A DNA stretch of 64,000 nucleotides from Plasmodiophora brassicae (taxonomy: Eukaryota; Endomyxa; Phytomyxea; Plasmodiophorida; Plasmodiophoridae), in NCBI GenBank assembly GCA_039704465.1, contig JASFAU010000010.1:558001-622000 (forward strand), read 5' to 3'. Below are positions 52,759 to 62,437 of the stretch, piece by piece. Below the pieces are notes generated by a model. The model searched no databases and was not told the DNA's origin. It saw nothing but the letters and a program-made list of their open reading frames with translations. The stretch's first letter is position 1. Every line of letters begins with the position of its first letter. The translations under genes were made by a program, and so were the position numbers.

Positions 52759-52945
52759 TGTCACGATCAGGCAAGCTGATGCAACGAACGCTTTGACGGA
52801 CTGGCGAAGTCCGTCGCGGGGTTCTCGGTTTATTCCGGACAGTCCTCACAAAATGTCACGATCAGGCAAGCTGATGCAACGAACGCTTTGACGGACTGGC
52901 GAAGTCCGTCGCGGGGTTCTCGGTTTATTCCGGACAGTCCTCACA
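52759..52945 (+). repeat. 92-bp direct repeats, copies 2 and 3
   Basis: 52759-52850 and 52854-52945, identical by eye to 45109-45200. They close the minisatellite on its right side. Confidence 0.9.
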
Positions 52946-53244
52946 AGAATGTGCAAAACACCCTTGTCCGATATTGTGCAGCTGAGGACTCGATCAAGTT
53001 CCTGATCCACCGACCAATTGTCGACGATATCGTCGGTGATATCCTGTTCAATCGCACCGACGAGGACGTCGCGATGCCGCGCGAACGTGCTTTGGCTCTG
53101 TTCCAGCAGCCCTGCCATGACGCAGGGACTATCAACGAGGCGGATGATCCATGTAACATGGATCATCTCTCCGACTTCTCTCTGCAAGGAATCATGCATT
53201 CAGGTCAATTTGACACATTGCACGCGATATGCACTGACCAGTGA
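52888..53244 (+). CDS. C-terminal fragment of the hAT-like protein
   Basis: The reading frame gives NVQNTLVRYCAAEDSIKFLI, HRPIVDDIVGDILFNRTDED, PRERALALFQQPCHDAG and a C-terminus LQGIMHSGQFDTLHAICTDQ. The IKF...IVDDIVGDILF pattern resembles the segment after the zinc finger in oomycete-type hAT-like proteins. The first 20 codons lie in the 92-bp repeat and are probably not original coding. Confidence 0.5.
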   Translation: MTDWRSPSRGSRFIPDSPHKNVQNTLVRYCAAEDSIKFLIHRPIVDDIVGDILFNRTDEDVAMPRERALALFQQPCHDAGTINEADDPCNMDHLSDFSLQGIMHSGQFDTLHAICTDQ

Positions 53245-53392
53245 GATGATTCCTTTGCCTTCTTGACGGCTTCTTCTCGTTCTACTAATACATTCCATCT
53301 TGTTACCCTGAATAACCTAAATAAGGTTCTGTGGCGAGCAATAAACAAGCTGTTTAGGTAAATAGTGTCCGGACACTATTTAGAGAGGGCTG

Positions 53393-53400
53393 CTAGTACA
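53393..53400 (+). repeat. Target-site duplication of hAT-like element, right
   Basis: CTAGTACA directly after the terminal GAGAGGGCTG; continues into the rest of the older transposon's palindromic tip (CTATAGTGTACTA). Confidence 0.9.
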
Positions 53401-53829
53401 CTATAGTGTACTACCCGTATTTTACAAAGAATACGACCCCCCTAATGTTCTCCGCGGACTTTCCGCTCGCTGTCATTTGGGGGTGGGGGTCTTGTTAAAT
53501 GTAATATTTGGCAGATATAAAGTTTTGTACGTCAGAGTTTCGTTCGTTGGATTCCTTGCGGCGAGACGAGTTCGAAACTGCCTTTGTCTCGTTCTTGGCG
53601 TTTATCGTTGGCACGCTGCGTTGGGTGACAGTCGGAAGGGAGGGGTTACCCCAGCGCTGTTGAAGTGAACGGCGCGCAGACGGCGCGCATTTTTGATTGT
53701 AGCTAAATGGGGAAGGACTATGGAATTGTTAAAAACAGAGAATGGCTGGTGGAGTGTAAAATACATGTATTTTACACGTAAAAAACATGTTTAAAACAGC
53801 AGGGGGTTGCGCCCCCTCGCAGTACGCCT

Positions 53830-54050
53830 TCATACCATGGTCACGGTCCTGACAACCTGACCAGATTTGATGATCTCTTCGTCACCAACTGGGTACAAAT
53901 GTGTGTCCGAAATCGCCTCGGCAAGTGTGCCTGGCTCGGCAATGCCAACGAACCCTGCGAACTCCAGTCGAATTACGTCTTCGTAATCGGAATCATCGTC
54001 TGGCTCTTCGTCAAAGTCACGTACTACTACTTCCGAACCAAGCGACCCGG
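53830..54050 (-). CDS. Antisense acidic coding segment in the pogo-like element
   Basis: Minus strand reads VVVRDFDEEPDDDSDYEDVI, then RLEFAGFVGIAEPGTLAEAI and LYPVGDEEIIKSGQVVRTV to a stop at 53830. A TGA at about 54054 separates it in frame from MNRRTKIREMTPFTR, so it is either an exon or a broken gene. The composition and conserved-looking hydrophobic pattern argue for a real protein; a distant likeness to the TFIIIC subunit-6 fold is a guess. Confidence 0.4.
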
Positions 54051-54245
54051 TTCAACGTGTGAAAGGGGTCATCTCGCGTATCTTTGTACGGCGATTCATC
54101 TGGGCACTTGAATGCGATCCCAGTTCCTTGCTCGACGTTGCATCCCGATAGTCGAGCGCGTAGCCGGGAGTGCACGCGGTTGCAGGACTTGTGATTCCGC
54201 TCGCCCCCGACGACGACGACGCGCACGCACAACGAAGGCTCTGGG

Positions 54246-55728
54246 ATGGATCGGGAAACCCTTACGTTACCTGTATTTTACAGTGTAAAGTTGGTTCCTG
54301 AGTGGTGTATTTTACATGTAAAAAACAGGCTTGTAAAAAACACCCCTTTATTACAACAATTCCATAGGAAGGACAACGAAGGCGTTGCCCGGCGACGCTG
54401 CCTGCACACCGTCAAACAGAAGCGGGCCATTGTCCGTTCCGCCACAGCTCGTGGCAACATCAAGGCAACGGCACGTGAGTATGACATCAAACCGTGTCAA
54501 ATTCGTGACTGGCGAAAAAACTTAATGGGTCCGACCGACGAAACGTCGAGCGACAACAACGACGATGAAGGGATCATTCGGTTCGAACCGTTCAGCACGC
54601 GAACGTCTAAGCGAAGGACGCGGTCTCACGGCAGAACGTCGACACTACCGGCAGACGTGAAGGAGACGATAGAGGAACATGTCAAATACTTGGGCAGTTC
54701 TGACCTCAACATCAACGTCAAAGCCGTTCACCGGTTTGTCACATCGTAAGTTAACCGTTACGGCCAGTTACACATTACTTATTCGTGTGTATCCCAGACG
54801 GTGTCCTCAGTATGCCGCGTCCATCACGAACGCGCAGGCGTCCGAGCAGAAAATACGACGTTATCTGCATCGGAACGCCAAGCTCGTCGAGAGACGGTAC
54901 ACTCGGGTCGCCCAGAATACTCGCTACGACGAGGACGTTGTTCGTGACTACCTGTCGTCGGTCAACAACTTCGTCTGGGATCTTGGAATCATAGATCCGC
55001 ATCTGCTGCTGAACATGGACGAGACCTCCCTACCGTTTGACCAACCGAAGTCATCGACTCTTGCTCTGAGGGGAGCTCGCACCATTCGATGCAGGACGAC
55101 CGGTTCAAGCAGCAGTGCAACTGTGTGCTTAACCGTGTCGATGGCGGGGGACAAGCTCGGCATGTTCATCATTTTCAGAGGTAGCACTATGAGTTGGCGT
55201 CGTTTTTCTTCGATCTCATTCTGATGGCAGGCGTCCCTGGAGGGCGGATCGAGAAAGAGCTCCGACTGCTCGACGCCCAGAAGCCAGAAGGGTGATGGTC
55301 ACCGCTGTATCGTCCAGCAAAAGAACTGGAACGATGAAAGAGGCATGAGGGCTTACGTCGACCTGATCATCCGTCCATGGGTGGGTGGAAGACGGATGAC
55401 CTCACTCCTTCTCCTGGACGATATGTCGGCGCACAAATGCCCGCCGGTAATTGACGCTCTGGCCCAACACGGCGTTGAGGTTGACATTGTTGAGCCTCGC
55501 TACACCGGTCGCGTTCAAGTCCTGGACGTTGGTGTTAACAAGCCCTTCAAGGATCGCGTCCGATGCCTGTGGGAAAACTGGTTGCACTCCGAAATGCAAC
55601 GATGCCCGAACGTAGTTCCAAAGGTCACGCGTCCACTCGTTCGCGAGTGGGCTGTTGCGGCGTGGAACGAGGTCACTGCCGTATCAATTACTAACACGTG
55701 GAGCGCGGTCGGGTTCAGGGTCAACTGA
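54246..55728 (+). CDS. Pogo-like transposase (HTH plus DDE_1)
   Basis: N-terminal helix-turn-helix: VKQKRAIVRSATARGNIKAT with AREYDIKPCQIRDWRKN (psq/CENP-B type). A GT-AG intron (about 54748-54796) joins VHRFVTS to RCPQYAASITNA. Catalytic region: LLLNMDETSLPFDQPKSSTL (first Asp), TVCLTVSMAGDKLGMFIIFR, a further intron at about 55181-55230, LLLLDDMSAHKCPPVIDALA (second Asp), VQVLDVGVNKPFKDRVRCLW (third Asp), ending ITNTWSAVGFRVN. A one-base frame change near 55290 interrupts it. The start in the GTATTTTAC-rich region is uncertain. Confidence 0.8.
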
Positions 55729-55795
55729 GCGTATCCCAGAGCGTGCGATGAAACGAGACCAATCCTTTGTTGTTATAAACAGCAAATCGCGTTCT

Positions 55796-56198
55796 TTATT
55801 CAGTTCGAATGCAGTTTTGCTTGATTACATCGAGGCATAGGCACACGGCCGACTCCACCTCCACGTCTCTGAGACCGCGCTCTGGTATGACGAAGCTCGC
55901 TATCTTTGCCCAGGCTCTCGACCACAAGCATTTTGTCCAGAAGTTCATCCTGACGCCATAACATTGATTTTGGCAGGAATGCTACTCTGCAAGAAGGGGT
56001 TTCGACTGTATGGACGGCGACCGCCTGCTCCTGGGATACAGGGACCCACTGGCCATTTACCTGGTCGTGTCGCTGGAGGAGCATCGGCACGAGACGCAGC
56101 ACGTCGGACGCTTTCACAGAATGTCCACATCCATCAGGATGACGCTCGCAGGAGCGACCACTGTCTGTGTAGTTCAGACCAACAATCTCAACACGCAT
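55796..56198 (-). CDS. Antisense accessory gene of the pogo-like element
   Basis: From MRVEIVGLNYTDSGRSCERH: PDGCGHSVKASDVLRLVPML, then EQAVAVHTVETPSCRVAFLP and LLDKMLVVESLGKDSELRHT. Near the end the frame changes by one base and the better continuation is ESAVCLCLDVIKQNC, with the stop at 55796. The pattern SC-x2-H-x3-CG ... DV ... AV-x6-SCRVAFLP resembles small Cys-containing proteins that I associate with transposon-rich protist genomes such as oomycetes; they have no known function. It is transcribed towards the transposase gene. An upstream Met at 56249 is possible. Confidence 0.55.
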
Positions 56199-56254
56199 TG
56201 AGCAGCTATAGGTCCACGGCGACAGCAGCGTCCAATCCGCATTACGCATGTTCT

Positions 56255-56271
56255 GGGGGGGGGGGGGGGGG
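56255..56271 (+). repeat. G17 homopolymer
   Basis: Seventeen consecutive G, ten bases before a second G7 run that belongs to the pogo-like terminal repeat. Length is unreliable in any assembly. Confidence 0.9.
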
Positions 56272-56575
56272 TCGTGTTCAAGGGGGGGTCGTATTCTTTG
56301 TAAAATACGGTAGACAATCGGCGGGATATACGCTGCCCGAAGCGGCGGCCCTGTGACCATGGGCAGCATGCAGGCATGCTATGAAACCCAGGACGCGCAC
56401 GCACGTATGCGGCTCGGACGCTACGTGATACGTCATGAGCAAAGTGACTCAACCCCCGGTGGCGCTCGATTGCCGCTCGACTCCGCTCGAATGATCAATC
56501 GACAAGATTAATTCCTTTTTGGACCCCGGCAGCAAATCTTATTTTTCTGTGACTTCAGATCATTTTTGTTGGCGG

Positions 56576-59500
56576 ATGCCTCGAGGAACAGGTGCCAAGA
56601 GCTCAGGCGGCAATGGCCGGCGAGGGCCGGATAAGATCAAGCGCAAGCGGTCGTGCTTCCGGAGGCCTTCTAAAAGCGCATCGGCAGCTGAGGTGTGCGA
56701 TGCGAATTTGACTCCGCCTAGCTAGGCATCTTCTCATTATGTCTTTCAGAATCCAAATCCGTTTACCGCGCGAAATGTCAGTGCCGGCAATGAGGAGTCA
56801 TCGTCGTCGTCGCCGTCATCGTTGCCTCCACAACCATCGCCGTCACCTGCGTCATCGCCGTCACCATCGGATGCACGACATGTATGTATTTCACACGTCT
56901 ACCGTACCTAATGATGCGCTGATTAACTTTCATCGCAGACGTTCGTCAAAGAGTACCTGCACACTCTGATAAAAGAGTTGAAAGAGCAGCTTCGTCAGGA
57001 GAAAGGCGCGCTGTACGATCACCTCAAACGAGGTATTCTACCGCTATCGTCGATGGCGTGAAACTATTTCTGATACGTACTGCTGTGGTCGTGGAAGGCC
57101 ACACAACGATCGAACCTGTTAATCCGGTTATAGCCTGTTTCACTTCTGGGCTTAATCCAGAGCACTTCTGGAAACCGGCTCTTCGGTGCTGGCTTCCGAA
57201 GTTATGGTTCCCAGAACTGGACCTGAAATGCCCGAAGTGCCATCAGTTTGGAAAACACCATAAGCATGGTTACGCTTCGAAGTAAGTGATATTGCGGTGT
57301 CTCGTCACATCATCTCATACATATTATGTTCAGTCCCGAAGCGCGCTGTGTGGCAGGGCTCCGAAACGACTGGTATCTTTTTACGAGCGTGCTTCAGTGC
57401 GCTTTCTGCCGCCATCGATTCTACGCCACACATCCGGACGTGCTAGGCAATATGCATCAGGCGTTTAGCAACCCAATCCTGCTGCCGTTCGTCTTGTCCG
57501 AGTCGTCCGGTCTAGATTCCGATGTCGCATGGATGATGCCTATTATTTTCAATGATGGAGGAACGGCTGAGTCGTTACATCGGATGATGTCGGAAGGACA
57601 CGCCGAGCAGCGTGACCTCTTGCATGCGGTGTACAATGCCGTGTGCGACTTCCGCCTGAAGAAGTCTGTGGGCCTGCCGGACCCGCCAAAGTTCGATCGG
57701 TCGCAGGTCGATGTCTCTGTGCCAGCTGCTTCCTCGTTGCTGTCGATCTACAAGCGTGAGACGCTGCGATATGAGAAGTATATGAATCTTCATATGTTGA
57801 CGCTGTCGGCCGAGTCGGCCAAGCTGGACGCATCCCATAAGATGCCGAAGCTTATCTGCAACGTGAACGGCCAGCGCATATTCGATACAGCAGTCCAGGT
57901 ACAGCCGGTAAGGCGTTGACGTACAAACTTCCACTAATGTCGTATGCTTTGATAGGTTACCAATGAGCGAAGTCAGATCGTCGCCTTTTACCTATGTGCT
58001 GGTACAGGGCATGATCAGGTGGACTACTAAGCGTGTGCTATGACGTACTACCTTTTAACGATTGCCCTTGTAGATCGAGCGACCTCTGGCGCAATGGGTG
58101 CAATCTCGGAGCCTGCTCAATCAGAAGTTGCCGTCGTCAATAGGAACGGATAAAGTGAGGCCCCTTCACTGCATCCCCGGTCAAATCAGCTAACGTCGCT
58201 ATAGTGCTGTGATGACGAGGCGTTCTTGACGCGACTTTTCAAATACGAACAGCATGTGGGTCGGCGCAGGCTTGAGCCGTTCACGTTGTCCGGTGGGCAA
58301 AGAACGTGCGTGATTGAATCGATCGGCAACGCCGATTCGATTGCCTTTGGAATGCTTCAAAGAGCGCACGAAGCTGGCCGACCACTGGCAGCTGGAGTTG
58401 ACAGCGAGTGGGTTACTGTCAGGGGACAACGGCGGAAAGTGGCTACCGTTCAAGTGGCCCTTGAAGGCGATGATGCTGTGTATATTTTCAGACTTTCAAA
58501 GATGGGTGAGATGCCCCGAGGTCTGAAGGACTTCCTGGAGTCGACGAGCATCGTGAAAGTCGGCAAGTCGATTACAATCGACAAGCGACACATATGCAAC
58601 GATTACGGTCTCCGTGTCGACGGGACAGAATCCTGGATAGAGCTGGGGCAGTTCGCCTACCGTCGCGGCGCTGCTCCGAGTTCGTCGAGCTTGGCCAAGC
58701 TCGTCCAGACGATTTTGCAGCAAGAGCTCCCAAAGCCTGAGCTAATCCGTCAATCGAACTGGGAAGCGAACGAGCTTTCGTCCGAGCAGGTGCGCTATTG
58801 TGAAATGTGACAAACTTGTTCTAAATGTTTTCAGGTAATGTACGCCGCTCTGGACGCGCACGCTAGCTTGCAGGTCTACTTGCGCTTGGAGGCAACCCCA
58901 GATCCGACAGTTCGTCTCGCCATTCCGGGGTCATCTCGCGCTTGCAACGGCGCAGGTATTCCTGTTCCTGGCATGGCAGTCGAGCTGCTTGCACAAGGCA
59001 CTCATGTCGTCGTTGCTCGAGGACGTATTTCGCAGTCGCAGCCCGCCATTTGGGAGCAGACGAAGGTGACGAAAGGCCGCATTGTTGTCGACGTTGTAGA
59101 GGTAACTACTTCACGATGTAAGTAATAGCCCGGATATTGACCGTCATAGGTTCTGGCTTCTGCTGCCGAAGCCAAATATCCTAGGAACTCGAAGAGGACT
59201 CTGAGTTCCTTTGGATATTGTCCATTCTCCCTCTTAGTTGACATAACGTCGCTGCGCCCTACAATCCAACCACAAAGTACGTTTTCGTATTCAGAAGATG
59301 GACATGGTCGTTATAATTATTTGTTTAGACCCACACAACAATGATGGAAGTTCCCTTGATGTGAGCTCCGTCTCGGTCGGGTCAGCCGAAGGTAGGCGTC
59401 GCTGGGCCCGTGCATTGCACTCTTTTGTGATATGCGTTAGAATCAGGTGGCGAACGAGTGAAACGTGTCCTGCAGGATATATTTCACATCATGAAAAGGG

Positions 59501-61750
59501 TGAAGATCAGGAAGACCCATCCGTTTTACCCCGTATGGGTAATCGCACTAAGCGATGCGTTCTTCGTGTGGAACGAGGACGATGAACAGCGTGTCAGTTG
59601 CAGGCCGCATGTTTCTTTCTCCATTCTCACTATATTTCCTGTAGGTGATTAATAGTCTTATTAGCCGCGGCGAGAATCCGCTCTCCTGGAGGGTCCATCG
59701 CCGTGGCTATTTCCTTGACCGCGTTCGTCGAAGAATTCCTCCTCCAGGCCAGCTGGAAGAGCGTCTGAACCTTGTCTACAAGACGTGTTCTGGTCTGACA
59801 GACCACGACGGTAATTTTCTTCGTTATAAGTAATCAATGCGGGATCATTCATTGAGTTGCAGGCGTTCCCCTTTTCGACGATCGTGCACACGCCGAATTT
59901 CGGAAAGTTCTGGAGCATGTCCGGAAGGGCTGCTGCAGTGATCCGGACGGGGACGAATACCCGTTTTACACGGCCGTCGGTGAGGATGGCCACGGACTCA
60001 CGTTGTATCGGTGCCACCGTGGCACTAACTCCTGCGAGGCCAACCACAACGTCCTGAAAAGGAAGTTCGGGACGATGAACGCAGGCGTCGCATTGACGCA
60101 TTGCTTGATGCTGTGGCACATACTGCGCACAAACATTCGCGCAGGAGAATCTTTCGGAGACGGCTCTCCGGTTCTGGGGCATTTCCGACCCTGGCTTGTA
60201 TGTAACTGCTATTAGCGATTGCTGCGTTCTAAGTCTGTTTCCAGGTCGACTTCATTAACATGTATGCGACCAACGTATGGGGAGAGCCACAGCTCCCTCA
60301 GTTTTCATCCGCTCTCGATTGGCAATGGGACGAGTTGCGTCCGTATTGCCAGATGTTGCACTTTGGAGGGGAATGCGACCCTGCACATGCGTAAATCCCA
60401 CGATAGTACGTGCAAGTGCACACGCGTACTTTTTAATACTTGACGTCTTATAGGGGCGACCCAAACCCGCTTCTTTCCGACGACAAGCGGTACTTAGCCA
60501 AGTGCCAGGGCTCCACAGTTCCCTACCTTCCTGTGCACACTCCCGAAGAGGCCGATTTGTACCGGAAGGTACTGGCCGACTACGCAGATCGAAACCGTTC
60601 GACTGGAAAGGATTTCCAGGCGTTGGCGTCTCTATGGAACCAGCGGGCGTTGTCCCTTTGGCACCAGGTTAACCTCAACCGTCGGTGTAGTGAGCAAACC
60701 AATTCCTGGCATGATGAAGGATCGGACCAAGACGCGCACCCTAACGTTTTTCTCAAATTTGCTATTCATCTACGGAGGTTGTTGATTGTCTGACTTCTTG
60801 GGATACGCTATCTAACACGGTAACCAGGTATGATGAGCAGTTCCAAGCCGCAGTTATCGACCGCGAGTCCCGACGGGAAGCATCTTCAGAGACTTCCTCC
60901 CTGTTTGATGTTCTGCGCGGGCCGAATTGGCGACATCCGCAGGTACAGTCGTAGAGCTGGACACATTGCGTACTGTTAACTGAATTATTTTCCGCCGCTT
61001 GATCAGTACCGTGAATGTGAGACTGGCAGCGAAGAAGATCAAGACTGCAGGGTTCAGAATCACGTATATGGAACCTCGCAGAGAGTGGAGCCGGCTCACG
61101 GGGACAATCAGCCTGATAATGAATCGCAGGGGGAGAGAGACGCAGAGCGTGTTCAGGTGCGTGCTGGTTGCGCAAGGTTGCCACTACATTTATGAAGGTG
61201 TCGTGCAATGCAGAATACGGCGGCCAGCTCCGATGATTGTCACGATCCAGAAGAGTCTCCTGAGGGCCAATGTGGACCAGAACAGCCTCCAGAGGGTCAA
61301 CATGCTCTAGGAAATCCTCCACAGGCTCCACAAGTTCTTCCAGAACGCCCACGTGAGCTGCAGGCGTCCCTGCAGCACAGTAACGTATGATTTTAGCCCG
61401 CCATTTAACGAAAGCAACGCCCTGACTTGAACGCGTTTCTTCAGGTCGTACATCTACCGGCAATTGCGTTCGACAGCGCCACGCCTTCTGTGCTTTCAGC
61501 AGGACGACCAGCTAGCTCGGCGAAACGATCTAGCGCGTCGTATTCGGAACGGCGTTGCCACGCCCTTAAGTCACGAATGGTTAATCATGACGACGACCTT
61601 CTTTGTGGCAAGTTAGGCTGCAGTGGACTACGAGGCCATCATCTGTGTAACAATACGGATGAGTCTACGTTTCTGGCACGCAAACGTTGTAAGGCGATCA
61701 AGGCGGCCCGTGACGTTGAAAAGAAAAGGCAGAAGCGCGCTGACAGCTAG
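56576..61750 (+). CDS. DDE transposase-like protein with embedded DEDDy 3'-5' exonuclease
   Basis: A long gene with well over ten GT-AG introns. In order: basic Gly/Lys N-terminus (GTGAKSSGGNGRRGPDKIKR); Ser/Pro linker; coiled coil (TLIKELKEQLRQEK); zinc domain LDLKCPKCHQFGKHHKHGYA with CAFCRHRFYA; DDE-like first Asp LSAESAKLDASHKMPKLI; TNERSQIVAFYLCAGTGHDQ; second Asp GTDKCCDDEAFLTRLFKYEQ (spliced). Then an exonuclease: AAGVDSEWVTVRG (D-x-E), VGKSITIDKRHICNDYGL (Asp), and, after a clean splice at 58788, VMYAALDAHASLQVYL (Y-x3-D). Then RVLQDIFHIMKRVKIRKTHP, DRVRRRIPPPGQLEERLNLV, and YRCHRGTNSCEANHNVLKRK with the likely Glu. The tail is Pro/Gln-rich and basic. Splices I tested keep frame, so it may be intact. 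Exact 3' exons are uncertain. Confidence 0.7.
58226..58890 (+). other. WRN/RNase D-type exonuclease domain within the preceding gene
   Basis: The domain runs from about 58380 to 58890 once the intron 58788-58833 is removed. Four acidic residues and the Tyr of the DEDDy class are all present: D and E in DSEW, D in ITIDKRHICNDYG, Y and D in YAALDAH. The sequence LGQFAYRRG and SLAKLVQTILQQELPK match the SLa-L-v... block of RNase D/WRN proteins. Metal-dependent 3'-5' nuclease activity is expected. Confidence 0.8.
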
Positions 61751-62437
61751 CTGTTACTCCCATGCATTGTACTGGCAATACAAGATTGAATTCGATCGGG
61801 ATCTAGTAGGTAGATTTCCCAATAGTACTGGTACCGATCTCTCAGCGCATTATCGACATTGGGTGTCGCGCGCATTGAAGGCTGAGGGTGGCTGGGGTAC
61901 TGCACGTGCAAGATGTAGGTCTATTTTGGTCTTTTGTATTCAAATATTTTGGCCGGCGCGCTGCGCGGCGGCCAGTGAAGTTCATTCGAGCGGCAGCCGG
62001 TTGGCCATCCGACCAACAGATTCCCAGATAGCGAGTCGAGCGCCAGCGCGGGACCTCCGACTAAAAGCGAACCCGACCTTTAGTCTCCAAAATTGCGCAA
62101 CAATGACTGCGGGGCGCGAAAACAAGCTTTGCCACTGGACGGAAAGACGGCTGCGACTAGCGAACATAGGGCATCTCTGCGTTCAAAATGCTGACGATTC
62201 GTACAGTTCCTACGACTTTCTTTCCCTTCTCTTCTTCTGGGACTTTTAGTCTCCTCGAGAACCACAGGAGGCTAAAAGTTAGCCGCTGATAGGGGTTCGG
62301 TACCTGGTTGCATCCGTTCCGTCCCGTGTCGGAAGTGGCGGCCGATAGTCGAAAAAGTGCGGTCCGAGGAGCTACACAAATGGGGCGGGGGTGGCCATAG
62401 AAGCGGTCGAAGATCGTCGGCCGGGTCGGCGGGTGCC
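61751..62437. other. Intergenic stretch with GGAGACTAAAAG-type motifs
   Basis: About 690 bases before the ATG1 kinase. Related motifs occur in both orientations at about 62072, 62089, 62241 and 62266; the last two form a 13-bp hairpin (62243-62255 with 62266-62278, one mismatch). A GC-rich palindromic stretch (GGCCGGCGCGCTGCGCGGCG) lies at about 61950. The promoter of the kinase gene should be here. Confidence 0.45.

Larger units (their letters stand above)
44664..53392 (+). mobile_element. hAT-like DNA transposon (contains minisatellite and nested retrotransposon)
   Basis: Termini are inverted repeats: CAGCCCTCTCTAAATAGTGT followed by CCGGA at 44664 and its reverse complement ending at 53392. 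An 8-bp duplication, CTAGTACA, flanks both. 8-bp duplications and CAG-type ends fit hAT. Coding remains are an N-terminal zinc-finger ORF (44803) and a C-terminal segment (52946-53244); the hAT catalytic domain is missing, so it is non-autonomous. Without the 5.3-kb retrotransposon and its 5-bp duplication the element is about 3.4 kb. It landed in the palindromic tip of another transposon. Confidence 0.85.
53414..56310 (+). mobile_element. Pogo-like (Tc1/mariner superfamily) transposon
   Basis: Terminal inverted repeats 53414-53442 and 56282-56310 share CGTATTTTACAAAGAATACG followed by a C run (one C differs in length at the tip). TA flanks both sides (53412-53413, 56311-56312), the standard Tc1/mariner target. 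Inside are a plus-strand transposase and two minus-strand coding segments. GTATTTTAC motifs recur in the left subterminal region. A G17 run lies at 56255-56271. Confidence 0.85.

Noticed and set aside
53477..54111. Plus-strand short frames with hydrophobic segments in the pogo-like element
   Set aside because: They overlap the more protein-like minus frame and the GTATTTTAC motifs; no support for translation.
56483..61993. Inverted pair CCGCTCGAATGA (56483-56494 and 61982-61993) as terminal repeats of the transposase-exonuclease gene
   Set aside because: Only 12 bases, with no extension and no target duplication; could easily be chance over 5 kb.
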